Shown here in pieces: positions 51,736-59,349 of a stretch of DNA of 64,000 nucleotides. A program made the translations under genes and the position numbers. Below the pieces are notes generated by a model. The model saw nothing but the letters and a program-made list of their open reading frames with translations. It searched no databases and was not told the DNA's origin. Source of the DNA: Variovorax sp. OK212 (GTDB taxonomy: Bacteria; Pseudomonadota; Gammaproteobacteria; Burkholderiales; Burkholderiaceae_C); NCBI RefSeq assembly GCF_900112425.1, contig NZ_FOLP01000012.1, forward strand, positions 124,001-188,000. Direction: 5' to 3'. Every line of letters starts with the position of its first letter. Within the stretch, counting starts at the first letter, position 1.

Positions 51736-52736
51736 ATGCGACGGCTTCTTTGCCTGATGCCGAATACCGGTACAGATACGACGGTTTGCAGGCGCTGCGC
51801 GGTTTGTTGACAGATTTTTGCGCTCGACGTTGGGACAACGGTCCGAATCCGTGGCCTCACAAATCTCTTTGCCGCGCACTACAAGACAAGCCGAACGGTC
51901 ACGGTATCTATCGCATCTGCTTCTGGGTCAATGAAGGGGTGGCGCGGAAACGGATGGCGAGAGGAGGCGGTAGCGATGTGCAGATCCTCATGCGGGTCAG
52001 GACCCTTGCCTTGACTCGAGTCTTCGAAGGTTGGACTTTCGAGGAGGATGATCATCTTCCTGGCGAAGCCGATCTGATCTGGAGCACTGAAGCGGTTTCG
52101 GTGGCCGATGAGGACTTTCGCAGGGGCGGCGTCCCTCTGGAGGACTTCGAGGTTTGGACAGAGGATGGAGGGTGGCGACCATGGCATTTTGCGGAGCCTA
52201 TGTGGCCTGAGCCAGTACGCATGGCGCGCATTGGTTGGGGCCGCGTTGCTTACCGGGGACCGCAGCACACCGTCGGTGGTTGCTACTGGCAGATACTGCC
52301 AGATCCTCGAGTTGGCCACGCCCATCAGTTCTGGTGTCTGCTTACTTCTGACGAGGTGATTGGCGGCAGTGTGGTGGGCGACCTATCGGCCCTTTCAGGC
52401 GTCCTTGAGCAGGTGGTGGATGGTGCTGCGGGTGCGTACGCAGGTGCTATCTGTGGTGTGCTGGTCGTCGACTTGTTGAACGTCCCATTGCCCGAAGTGT
52501 GGACGCAACAATATGCAGTCCAATGGACCCTTGTCCATCGGAGCACTTGCGATCATTGGCCTTGGGGTACCCGATTTCTCGTGCGGCGCCTGGTTGGCTC
52601 GCGCAACATGCTAGTCCCAGACGTCGAGCCCAGCGTTCTTCTCAAGTCAGGCGACGTGCGAAATCTGATCGTCCGATCGGGGCTGCGTTTGGCGAAAATT
52701 GTGCCTCGCGAGGCTTGGCTCTCCCATCTTCGATGA
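51732..52736 (+). CDS. Unknown protein translationally coupled to the CBASS operon
   Basis: A 334-residue protein whose ATG at 51732 overlaps the Cap3 stop (ATGA). The sequence is rich in Trp and Arg, with strands such as GHGIYRICFWVNEGVARKRM, VGGCYWQILPDPRVGHAHQFWCLL and SPEV-like helices late. No known domain is evident to me. The overlap and tight packing indicate co-translation with cap3. It is not one of the standard CBASS components. It may be an accessory regulator, an additional effector, or simply a hitchhiking gene. Confidence 0.65.
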   Translation: MNATASLPDAEYRYRYDGLQALRGLLTDFCARRWDNGPNPWPHKSLCRALQDKPNGHGIYRICFWVNEGVARKRMARGGGSDVQILMRVRTLALTRVFEGWTFEEDDHLPGEADLIWSTEAVSVADEDFRRGGVPLEDFEVWTEDGGWRPWHFAEPMWPEPVRMARIGWGRVAYRGPQHTVGGCYWQILPDPRVGHAHQFWCLLTSDEVIGGSVVGDLSALSGVLEQVVDGAAGAYAGAICGVLVVDLLNVPLPEVWTQQYAVQWTLVHRSTCDHWPWGTRFLVRRLVGSRNMLVPDVEPSVLLKSGDVRNLIVRSGLRLAKIVPREAWLSHLR

Positions 52737-52789
52737 ACCGCGCCAGCTGCTGGCACACCTTCGCTTTTCACCCAGGATTTTCGAAATTT

Positions 52790-52867
52790 TTTTGAACTCT
52801 ATTTTTTGATGGCTAGTAAAGTACTGGGCAATTTTTTGAACTCTATTTGCTTGTTTTGAACTCTATT
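52790..52867 (+). repeat. Three direct copies of a 14-base repeat, candidate transposase-binding sites
   Basis: TTTTGAACTCTATT occurs exactly at 52790-52803, 52834-52847 and 52854-52867, with start-to-start spacing of 44 and 20. The complement, AATAGAGTTCAAAA, resembles the A-A-T-A-G...A-A-A-C type TnsB-binding sites of Tn7 ends. It lies between the CBASS operon and a TniQ gene. I could not find further copies in the window. Confidence 0.8.
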
Positions 52868-52880
52868 AGCTTCGACCAAC

Positions 52881-52961
52881 GGCATCACGGCATCACGGCA
52901 TCACGGCATCACGGCATCACGGCATCACGGCATCACGGCATCACGGCATCACGGCATCACG
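52881..52961 (+). repeat. Nine tandem copies of a 9-base repeat
   Basis: GGCATCACG is repeated nine times without spacers, ending at the stop codon of the adjacent TniQ gene. It is a simple microsatellite-like expansion, not a CRISPR array. It directly follows the three 14-base repeats. Confidence 0.95.
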
Positions 52962-54111
52962 GTCGCCACGCTTGCGAACTTCCTGGTCGGCTCTTGCGTA
53001 CTTGAGGTTCTGTGAGTAGATCCTCCACCTTGTGAAATTCCAATTGATTCTTTCGGCGCTCACTAGACGATGAGAACGCGTGGTACTGCCGCATGAATCC
53101 TTCCCAATCTTCGAAAAGCCATGCGATAGCCAGCAGATGCCACAGCGGATTTCGGGGCATGCGGTTCGATTTCATCAAGCGTAGTAAGTGGCCGTTTGCC
53201 TGCTCGGGATTCTGTAACAGCCCCAAAAAATCACTGGAGCGGCAGAGTGCGGCGCCAAATGCATAGAACCGATCTCCCGCTTCTGGCTGTCGCAGGTGTC
53301 CGGTACCTGCTGTTAGCAGTCCTTGATGCGAGAGTGTGGCTCGATATACGTCGCTCAATATCCTTCCTTCCAATCGCAAAAGGTGGCCATGCGTGCCAAG
53401 GGCAATGGCGATCGATGCGATGCACTTGATGACGTTCTCGTGTGCGCTGTCCTGAGGTGGGAACGGCGTGAAGTAGGAGGCGTGGAAAGCATTTTGCTGT
53501 ACGAGGTGAGCGGACATGCTGTTTGCAGGGCCCGCATTTGATGACTCCAATGCTTCGATAACTGGCAGACACCAGATGAGTCCATGTGCGGAAATTGGCT
53601 GGATGGTCAGTTCGCGAAGAGGGAGGTCGTGGAGAGGGCAGCGATAGACGCCAGGCCACTGGTGATCTCGATGCCAGTACGCGATGTGATGGGCCGCCCT
53701 GTCCGCGCGGGCACAGGCTAGGCAGGCGCGCAGCGATCGTGGGATCGCAGATCGCCCAGCCAGCGCATTCAGTGCCACCTTCAACCCCCCAGGCGTGCCT
53801 GTGCTCATGGCCGTGATCGTTCGAGTGACGCGGCGCTGCGTAAGAAACGGCATGTGAAACGGCAACAGCGTCCGGTCTTCGATGATCTTTCTTGTATTAC
53901 CGAGCTGGCCTCTGGCGCGTTCGACAAGCGCTGCGACGCCACCTGTCCGCACTGGGCCGCAGGATGAGGTGCCAAAAAGCTGCAGAGTGGTTTCGCCCGC
54001 GCGCGTGTTGCCGGCTATGAAGTGGTGGCGACAGCACAGGCTATACAAGGTTTCTCCTGGCAGCCAAGTGCATGTCGTTGGGAGATCAAAGAGGGGGGCA
54101 GTGGAAGCCAT
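52957..54111 (-). CDS. tniQ: TniQ/TnsD-family protein, short form lacking C-terminal domain
   Basis: A 384-residue protein (ATG at 54111; a TTG at 54135 is possible). The TniQ core is WLPGETLYSLCCRHHFIAGN and a zinc finger, LRACLACARADRAAHHIAYWHRDHQWPGVYRCPLHDLPL (Cys-x2-Cys, Cys-x2-His). It aligns with the 606-residue protein at 59350-61170 through LLAIAWLFEDWEGFMRQYHA and then stops, without the C-terminal DNA-recognition part. TniQ proteins link target choice to the TnsC ring. The abrupt end coincides with the 9-base tandem repeat. It may act without its own DNA-reading domain or be a decayed copy. Confidence 0.82.
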   Translation of the reverse strand: MASTAPLFDLPTTCTWLPGETLYSLCCRHHFIAGNTRAGETTLQLFGTSSCGPVRTGGVAALVERARGQLGNTRKIIEDRTLLPFHMPFLTQRRVTRTITAMSTGTPGGLKVALNALAGRSAIPRSLRACLACARADRAAHHIAYWHRDHQWPGVYRCPLHDLPLRELTIQPISAHGLIWCLPVIEALESSNAGPANSMSAHLVQQNAFHASYFTPFPPQDSAHENVIKCIASIAIALGTHGHLLRLEGRILSDVYRATLSHQGLLTAGTGHLRQPEAGDRFYAFGAALCRSSDFLGLLQNPEQANGHLLRLMKSNRMPRNPLWHLLAIAWLFEDWEGFMRQYHAFSSSSERRKNQLEFHKVEDLLTEPQVRKSRPGSSQAWRP

Positions 54112-54135
54112 TGACGCTTGGGCGTATCTGGTCAA

Positions 54136-54801
54136 TCAACCGCGCAGAAATCAACTAGAACAATGTGCATTCTTGATTTGCTTCGCATAAGAGTAATTCC
54201 AAAAAAGAAATAATTTTCTCGGCGAAATGGAAAAATCATAGATCGAATTGAAAACTATTTCACATTGTAAAATTAAGAAAAATTGAGGCAATGGCGTCGA
54301 ATGTGCCGAACTAAGAGGGTTCGATTAAAAATCTATTGCAAGAATTGATAGGGCGCATTAATAATTGCGGAGTTTGGAGTGAAGGAGTTGATTTTTCAAG
54401 GTCAACGAACGCGTCTTCGAGCCGCGAGCAAAGTCTGCTGCAGACGATTCATGATCTTGAGGAATGATATGGTAGGGGCGCTGCAGAACTCTGACGCTAT
54501 CCCTGTCAGACGCTTGACGTGCTTGCGTAACTGGCGAGATCGACATCTGAATTCAGAGCTTGTGACCGATCTCGTGCGGAAGGTCTTGCCTGTTGCAGAC
54601 TGGCGGACACCAGTCCTTATTTGAGCAACAGATGATCTGACGCCAAAAACAAAACCCGCTCACCTCGCCAAAGGTGAAACGGGCTTCTACAACCAGCGTG
54701 AGCTGGAGCGTCGCGATATGTTGAGTAGTACCTGATTCGACTGTCGCGCAAATGTCGCTCACCGTCAAGACGGTAGGGGAATCTCTTTCCTTGGGCGTGC
54801 T
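54136..54801. other. AT-rich intergenic region upstream of tnsA
   Basis: This 666-base region has long A/T runs near 54190-54350. A short plus-strand frame (54379-54624, 81 codons) has no motif. A TGTCGCGCAAATGTCGC stretch at 54742-54758 contains two near-repeats of TGTCGC and resembles the ends of some Tn7-like or CAST elements. This may hold transposase-binding sites; no target-site duplication could be matched. Confidence 0.45.
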
Positions 54802-55779
54802 ATGCCGAAAACGACAACTCAGACTCTAGCCCGGCTGAAAAAGACTCTGATCAGACAGGATCCACCAGAGTTCGGTCCAGGTTACACGCCCTCCATCTTG
54901 GCGACCAGGGAGGAAGCACCAAGCGTTTCAGGGTATCTCACCGTCTATTGGCCGTTAATGGGGCGTGACGTCCACGTGTTGTCAGCGCCAGAGTTCAAGG
55001 TGGTGCTGATTGTGTTGCACTGTCCCTGGGTTTTTGAACTGCAAGAGCAACGCCTCATCCATTTCGATGAACGCCCTCATCCGCTGACTGATCATCCGCG
55101 AGCAGATCTTTTGCGCCCCGCACCATTGCCTGGCGCCTGCATGCTCGCGGAGAAACTGGGGTTGCTAAAGCACTACCCGACGATCAAGACCAAGGTTGCC
55201 GGCCAGCGCTATGAGGTGCCCAGTTTCCTCATTGGCGATCTCCTGCCGTTCATAGCGGGCTCTCAAGGCCCCTACTGCGTGCATCTGAACATCAAAGATT
55301 CACGCGATGCGTTCCAAGACCCTCCGGATTTCAAGCTCTCAAGAATGAGCCCAGAAGATGCTCGCGAGCAAGAGATATCGCGCCATCGGATCGTGCGTGA
55401 GCGCTACCGAGCTGGGGATATCAAGACGGTCGATATCGCCGCTGACGAGGACGTGGATTCAGAGGTTTGCAACAACCTTCGTGCTGCCTTGCTCTATCAG
55501 AAGCGTCGATTCGCGCTGAGTCGGACGGCTTATGCCGATCTGATGGAAGAGTTTCGCCTTGGCATATCGAAGGGGCAAAGCGCGCTCGAGGTCGTCCGGC
55601 GCGTAAGCGCGAGTTCCTCATCACTTGACGTCGATGAGCTCAAGACGGCTTTCTATCGCGCGATTTGGAGTCGGGATCTGCGTCTTGATCTGTTTCACCC
55701 AGTGCTTTTCGATCAGCCGATGCAGTCGGAGACAAAGGATGTCTTCGAGGTCTACGCCAACTGGTTCACGCGAGACTGA
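54802..55779 (+). CDS. tnsA: TnsA-like transposon endonuclease
   Basis: A 325-residue protein in TnsA position. Possible PD-(D/E)XK residues are Glu64 (SAPEFKVVL), Asp146 (SFLIGDLL) and Lys165 in HLNIKD, whose Asp-to-Lys spacing is close to TnsA. The sequence is otherwise divergent from classical TnsA, so assignment leans on gene order before tnsB and tnsC. TnsA cleaves the 5' ends of the transposon so that it moves by cut-and-paste. It stops one base before tnsB begins. The second half (about 180-325) is a helical TnsB/TnsC-interaction-like tail. Confidence 0.75.
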   Translation: MPKTTTQTLARLKKTLIRQDPPEFGPGYTPSILATREEAPSVSGYLTVYWPLMGRDVHVLSAPEFKVVLIVLHCPWVFELQEQRLIHFDERPHPLTDHPRADLLRPAPLPGACMLAEKLGLLKHYPTIKTKVAGQRYEVPSFLIGDLLPFIAGSQGPYCVHLNIKDSRDAFQDPPDFKLSRMSPEDAREQEISRHRIVRERYRAGDIKTVDIAADEDVDSEVCNNLRAALLYQKRRFALSRTAYADLMEEFRLGISKGQSALEVVRRVSASSSSLDVDELKTAFYRAIWSRDLRLDLFHPVLFDQPMQSETKDVFEVYANWFTRD

Positions 55780-55780
55780 T

Positions 55781-57907
55781 ATGCCAGCTACTGGAACACA
55801 GATTTACGCGCCTCGGGGGTATCTCAACCTGGAGCAAGGGGCGGCCTACCATTTCCTGCAGAGCAATGAGAACACCAAGCTTGTCTCGCTAGTGCAGTTC
55901 ATCGCCCCGGCCCCGGCCTTTCCGCCGAAATCCAGGAACGATCCGCGGAAGTCGGAAGCGAAAGATCAGGACGCCGAACCGGCACCACGAACCAAACGGA
56001 AGCCACAGCCACGGGCAATCCTTGTGCGCTTGGGCCGTTCGGAGTTCGAGGCCGGGCTCGACAATGGCATGATAAGAAAACTTGAAGAACAGAACAGCTT
56101 GCCCCCATGGCTGTCTGGACTCACTGTCGACAGATTGCATGCGAGCGATGCGGGAAGGCGAAACGCCGTCAAGACGCACGCTGACCGCATCAAGGACAAG
56201 CTCAAGCGTATTGCCCCCGCGCTAAAGATCAAGAACGAGATCCTGGCGTCCCAAAAACCGGAGCAGATACTCGGCCGGCTCGCGCGATCTTGCAAGCCTG
56301 CGGTCAACGAGACGCGGTATTCGTGGTGGTTTTATACGAGGCTTGCATTTGAAGGCAACGATCTGGCCTTGCACTACTCATTTGCAAGCATCGGACATTG
56401 GGACCGACTCGACTCGAATTCCTTGGTCAAGAGGGGGGCACCAAGCCGCGATGAGGGACCTGGCCACGGGTACAACACTGACCGGGCAATGCTCGGGACG
56501 ATCTTGGAATCCTATCGGCGCCTAGCCAAATCAGGCGTCAGACTCGACGACATTTACATTCGCGCAGTCGTCGAGGATTTTGGGTGCAAGACCCGGGAGG
56601 TCAACGGTGCACGCGAGTTCTACCATCCGCGTGGGGAGCGATTTCCTACCGAAAAGATGTACTGGTACCACGTCGATCAGACCATCGGCAAGAAGAAGAA
56701 GCGCCGTACCCGCATCGGACGCAAGAAGGAACGTTCGAAGTTCGCACCCTTCGTTGGGTCATTCAGCTCCAATGTCGCGAACCTGATGGAGCGGGTGGAG
56801 GGCGATGCATATGTGTTGAAGGAAGTTCCTCGTGGTCTGATCAGTGATGCAGATGTAAAGCCCTTGGTGGTTGTTCGGCTGCGAGATCAGCGCTCGGGGC
56901 TTTTCACCGGGATCGGGTTTTCCTTCGGCTCTGAAACCAGTAGCGCCTACCGGATGGCGAGGTTTGTGCAGGCCGTCGACAAGGTCTGGCTCTGCAGCCT
57001 CTTTGGCATCAGGATTACGGCAGATATGTGGCCCAGCGAAGGCAACTCTCCGCACGACATCCAGGATCGCGGCCCCGGCGGAACGGATGGAGCATTTGCG
57101 AGGGAGGATGAGTTCACGCCTGTGATTGTCGAAGGTTCGCCGAGCCGCAGCCCGCAATCCAAGGCGCTTATCGAGGCATCCAATCCGCGGGAGCTCAAGG
57201 TCGATGATCAGTTGGCGTACATGCGCTCAGACAAGAACTCGTTTCAGTTGGTTGTCCAGGAGATCTGGAGGTTGATCAGGGACAACGACAGCATGAATGT
57301 GCAAGACCGGGTGCCCGATGATTTGCTTGCGGAAGTCTCCGTGCCGACACCACTGCGGCTGTGGAGGGCACTCGATGCACGCATGCGCAACGATGGCATT
57401 GCAATGCTGCGGGAGGATGCGATCCGTGCCTTCCTGACTCCTGCGAAAGCGAAGCTCACTCGGCGAGGTGTCGAGTTGATGGGGCGAGTCTTCCGCTCAG
57501 ATGCACTAGACAAATCCGGCCTACGGGAGTGCATCAATGGGAATCAGACGCTTGAGGTCGACGTTTGGGTTCTTGAGGCGTGTGTTCGCCACATCTGGCT
57601 TGATATGAAGGGAAAGCTGATCCAACTCGACATGACAGCTGCGTACCGTACAACAGATCGCGAGTTCTTCGTCACCTTGTCCGAACTGCAGGAGCGAGCG
57701 GACCAACACCGAAAATGGGAACGCAAGCTGCCTGAGCACCAGCATGCTACGGAAGCCCATGTCGCAGAGCAGCATCGGTCCCAGACCGGGAAGTCCTGGC
57801 GCTCGGCCAAAGCCAAACCGGGGCGTGCCAAATATGGAACCAAGCAAGCCCGCAGTGAGGGCGCGCGAACGCGGGCCCTCTCGAAGGGCAAGGAGGTCAT
57901 TCATTGA
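55781..57907 (+). CDS. tnsB: TnsB-like transposase (DDE, Mu/Tn7 type)
   Basis: A 708-residue rve-family transposase. The ATG at 55781 lies one base after the tnsA stop. N-terminal DNA-binding helices precede a catalytic core with GDAYVL (Asp342), IQDRGPGG (Asp429) and SPQSKALIEAS (Glu465), giving exact D-D-35-E spacing. The C-terminal part is basic and Glu/Gln-rich for TnsC contact. It cuts the 3' ends and joins them to target DNA. Coupled to tnsA and overlapping tnsC by four bases. Confidence 0.9.
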   Translation: MPATGTQIYAPRGYLNLEQGAAYHFLQSNENTKLVSLVQFIAPAPAFPPKSRNDPRKSEAKDQDAEPAPRTKRKPQPRAILVRLGRSEFEAGLDNGMIRKLEEQNSLPPWLSGLTVDRLHASDAGRRNAVKTHADRIKDKLKRIAPALKIKNEILASQKPEQILGRLARSCKPAVNETRYSWWFYTRLAFEGNDLALHYSFASIGHWDRLDSNSLVKRGAPSRDEGPGHGYNTDRAMLGTILESYRRLAKSGVRLDDIYIRAVVEDFGCKTREVNGAREFYHPRGERFPTEKMYWYHVDQTIGKKKKRRTRIGRKKERSKFAPFVGSFSSNVANLMERVEGDAYVLKEVPRGLISDADVKPLVVVRLRDQRSGLFTGIGFSFGSETSSAYRMARFVQAVDKVWLCSLFGIRITADMWPSEGNSPHDIQDRGPGGTDGAFAREDEFTPVIVEGSPSRSPQSKALIEASNPRELKVDDQLAYMRSDKNSFQLVVQEIWRLIRDNDSMNVQDRVPDDLLAEVSVPTPLRLWRALDARMRNDGIAMLREDAIRAFLTPAKAKLTRRGVELMGRVFRSDALDKSGLRECINGNQTLEVDVWVLEACVRHIWLDMKGKLIQLDMTAAYRTTDREFFVTLSELQERADQHRKWERKLPEHQHATEAHVAEQHRSQTGKSWRSAKAKPGRAKYGTKQARSEGARTRALSKGKEVIH

Positions 57908-59310
57908 CCCATGGTGTTGAGCCTTGTGAGAGTCCGTGGACCAGTCACCTGCGTGGAATCAAGACCATTGGCGATATAGCTCGGATGGTGCGAGTGGGGG
58001 CGCAGGCCCTTTCAGGTCTTGGAGACGAGCCTGTCGAGGTGGCGTGTCGGCGTATCGAAGCCGCTTGGGATGCCATCTACATTCCGAGCGAGAGTGAGTG
58101 TCGGCTGCTGCTGGAATTTGTAGAAGTGGCACTCGCATACGCTAACGAATGGTTTCGGACGAAGAAGGCATTTTTGGGCGCTATCTTCAGCGGAGCTATC
58201 AACATACCACCGGTTTTCCCTTTCTGCGTGACGGGTTTGTCCGGTGTTGGCAAGAGCGCATTGCGCCGAGCTTTGGAGCGACTGTTCACGCCACCGGCGT
58301 CTACGATCGCGGTGTCTGATGAATATGAGCCATTTCCATGGATTCCGATGCGATCTGCGCTGATCGAAAACGGACCGCAGAGCACCTTGGTCTTCGCAGC
58401 ACTGGCCGGTCCCGGCTCCAAGCTCAAGCAGACGATGGTCGAATGTCGAGGTTCGATGTATCGCTCGGGTGCCTGTTTCGCAGTTCTCGACGAGATGCAG
58501 TTCCTCACTCATGGGGAAGACGCTCGAGCCATGGCGGCCAGATTGCTCTTGAGCGCGGCAAGCTTGGGAACGCCACTGGCGTATTTTTGCAATTTCAGCA
58601 TGGTCTACAAGATGCTTAAGTTGCCACATGAGAGTCGTCAACGGTTGCTCGCCCGCTTGAGATTGGTGACTCCTTGTTCGCCGCGAGATCCATTGTGGGC
58701 TGAATATTTGCAGGAGCTGCAAGCTGCAGTTCCAGGACTGTTTGCATTCAATCTTGTCGATCGGGCAACGGAGCTGTGGAACTACAGCGCCGGACTCAAG
58801 CGCAACCTCCAGCAGTTGCTAAAAGAATCGTTCCGGGCATCTCGGCGTGTTGGTGAGACTTCGGTGAGCTGGTCGACTGTCGAGTCGACCTACCTGCACA
58901 CTGACTACTTCTCGACCCGAGAAGAGGTCGAGCAATTGCTTGCACATGCGATGGGCAACACGAAGATCAAGCGGGATCTCATGTGTCCGTTTGCAAGTCC
59001 GTCAAACAACGAATACCAAGCGGCATTGAGGAGCCTGCTTCAGCAGCGCTTCGGGAAGGCGGTTGAAGACTCCGTGCTGAACGAAGCCGAGAAGAAGGAG
59101 CTCGCGAAGATCAAATCTGATCTGAGTCCTGTTCCAGCCGCGCAGAGGCGCAGAGCAGATCCGAGACCTCGCACGACAGGGGCGGCTGCACCTGCAGAGC
59201 GCGCTGACGCGATATCAGAAATGAAATCTGTGGCCTTGGTCAAGGCCGCATACTCGCTTCTCCAACCGAAAAGTAAGTCGCGCAATCCTTCGAGCGTAAA
59301 GCGAGGCTAG
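57904..59310 (+). CDS. tnsC: TnsC-like AAA+ ATPase
   Basis: A 468-residue AAA+ protein. The TTG start at 57904 is placed by an ideal AAGGAGG eight bases upstream and overlaps the tnsB stop. Walker A is GLSGVGKSAL (111-120), Walker B is CFAVLDEMQF (191-200), and sensor residues lie in LAYFCNFSMVYKMLKLPHESRQRLLARLRL. It forms the ATP-dependent ring that passes target information from TniQ/TnsD to TnsAB. It ends 40 bases before a convergent TniQ gene. Confidence 0.9.
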   Translation: MTHGVEPCESPWTSHLRGIKTIGDIARMVRVGAQALSGLGDEPVEVACRRIEAAWDAIYIPSESECRLLLEFVEVALAYANEWFRTKKAFLGAIFSGAINIPPVFPFCVTGLSGVGKSALRRALERLFTPPASTIAVSDEYEPFPWIPMRSALIENGPQSTLVFAALAGPGSKLKQTMVECRGSMYRSGACFAVLDEMQFLTHGEDARAMAARLLLSAASLGTPLAYFCNFSMVYKMLKLPHESRQRLLARLRLVTPCSPRDPLWAEYLQELQAAVPGLFAFNLVDRATELWNYSAGLKRNLQQLLKESFRASRRVGETSVSWSTVESTYLHTDYFSTREEVEQLLAHAMGNTKIKRDLMCPFASPSNNEYQAALRSLLQQRFGKAVEDSVLNEAEKKELAKIKSDLSPVPAAQRRRADPRPRTTGAAAPAERADAISEMKSVALVKAAYSLLQPKSKSRNPSSVKRG

Positions 59311-59349
59311 ATTTGTTTGGAGCGGCGCGTTCTTCGGACATCGGGCGAC

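Noticed and set aside
52881..52961. CRISPR-like array
   Set aside because: The 9-base units are contiguous with no spacers and no cas genes are nearby; it is a simple tandem repeat.
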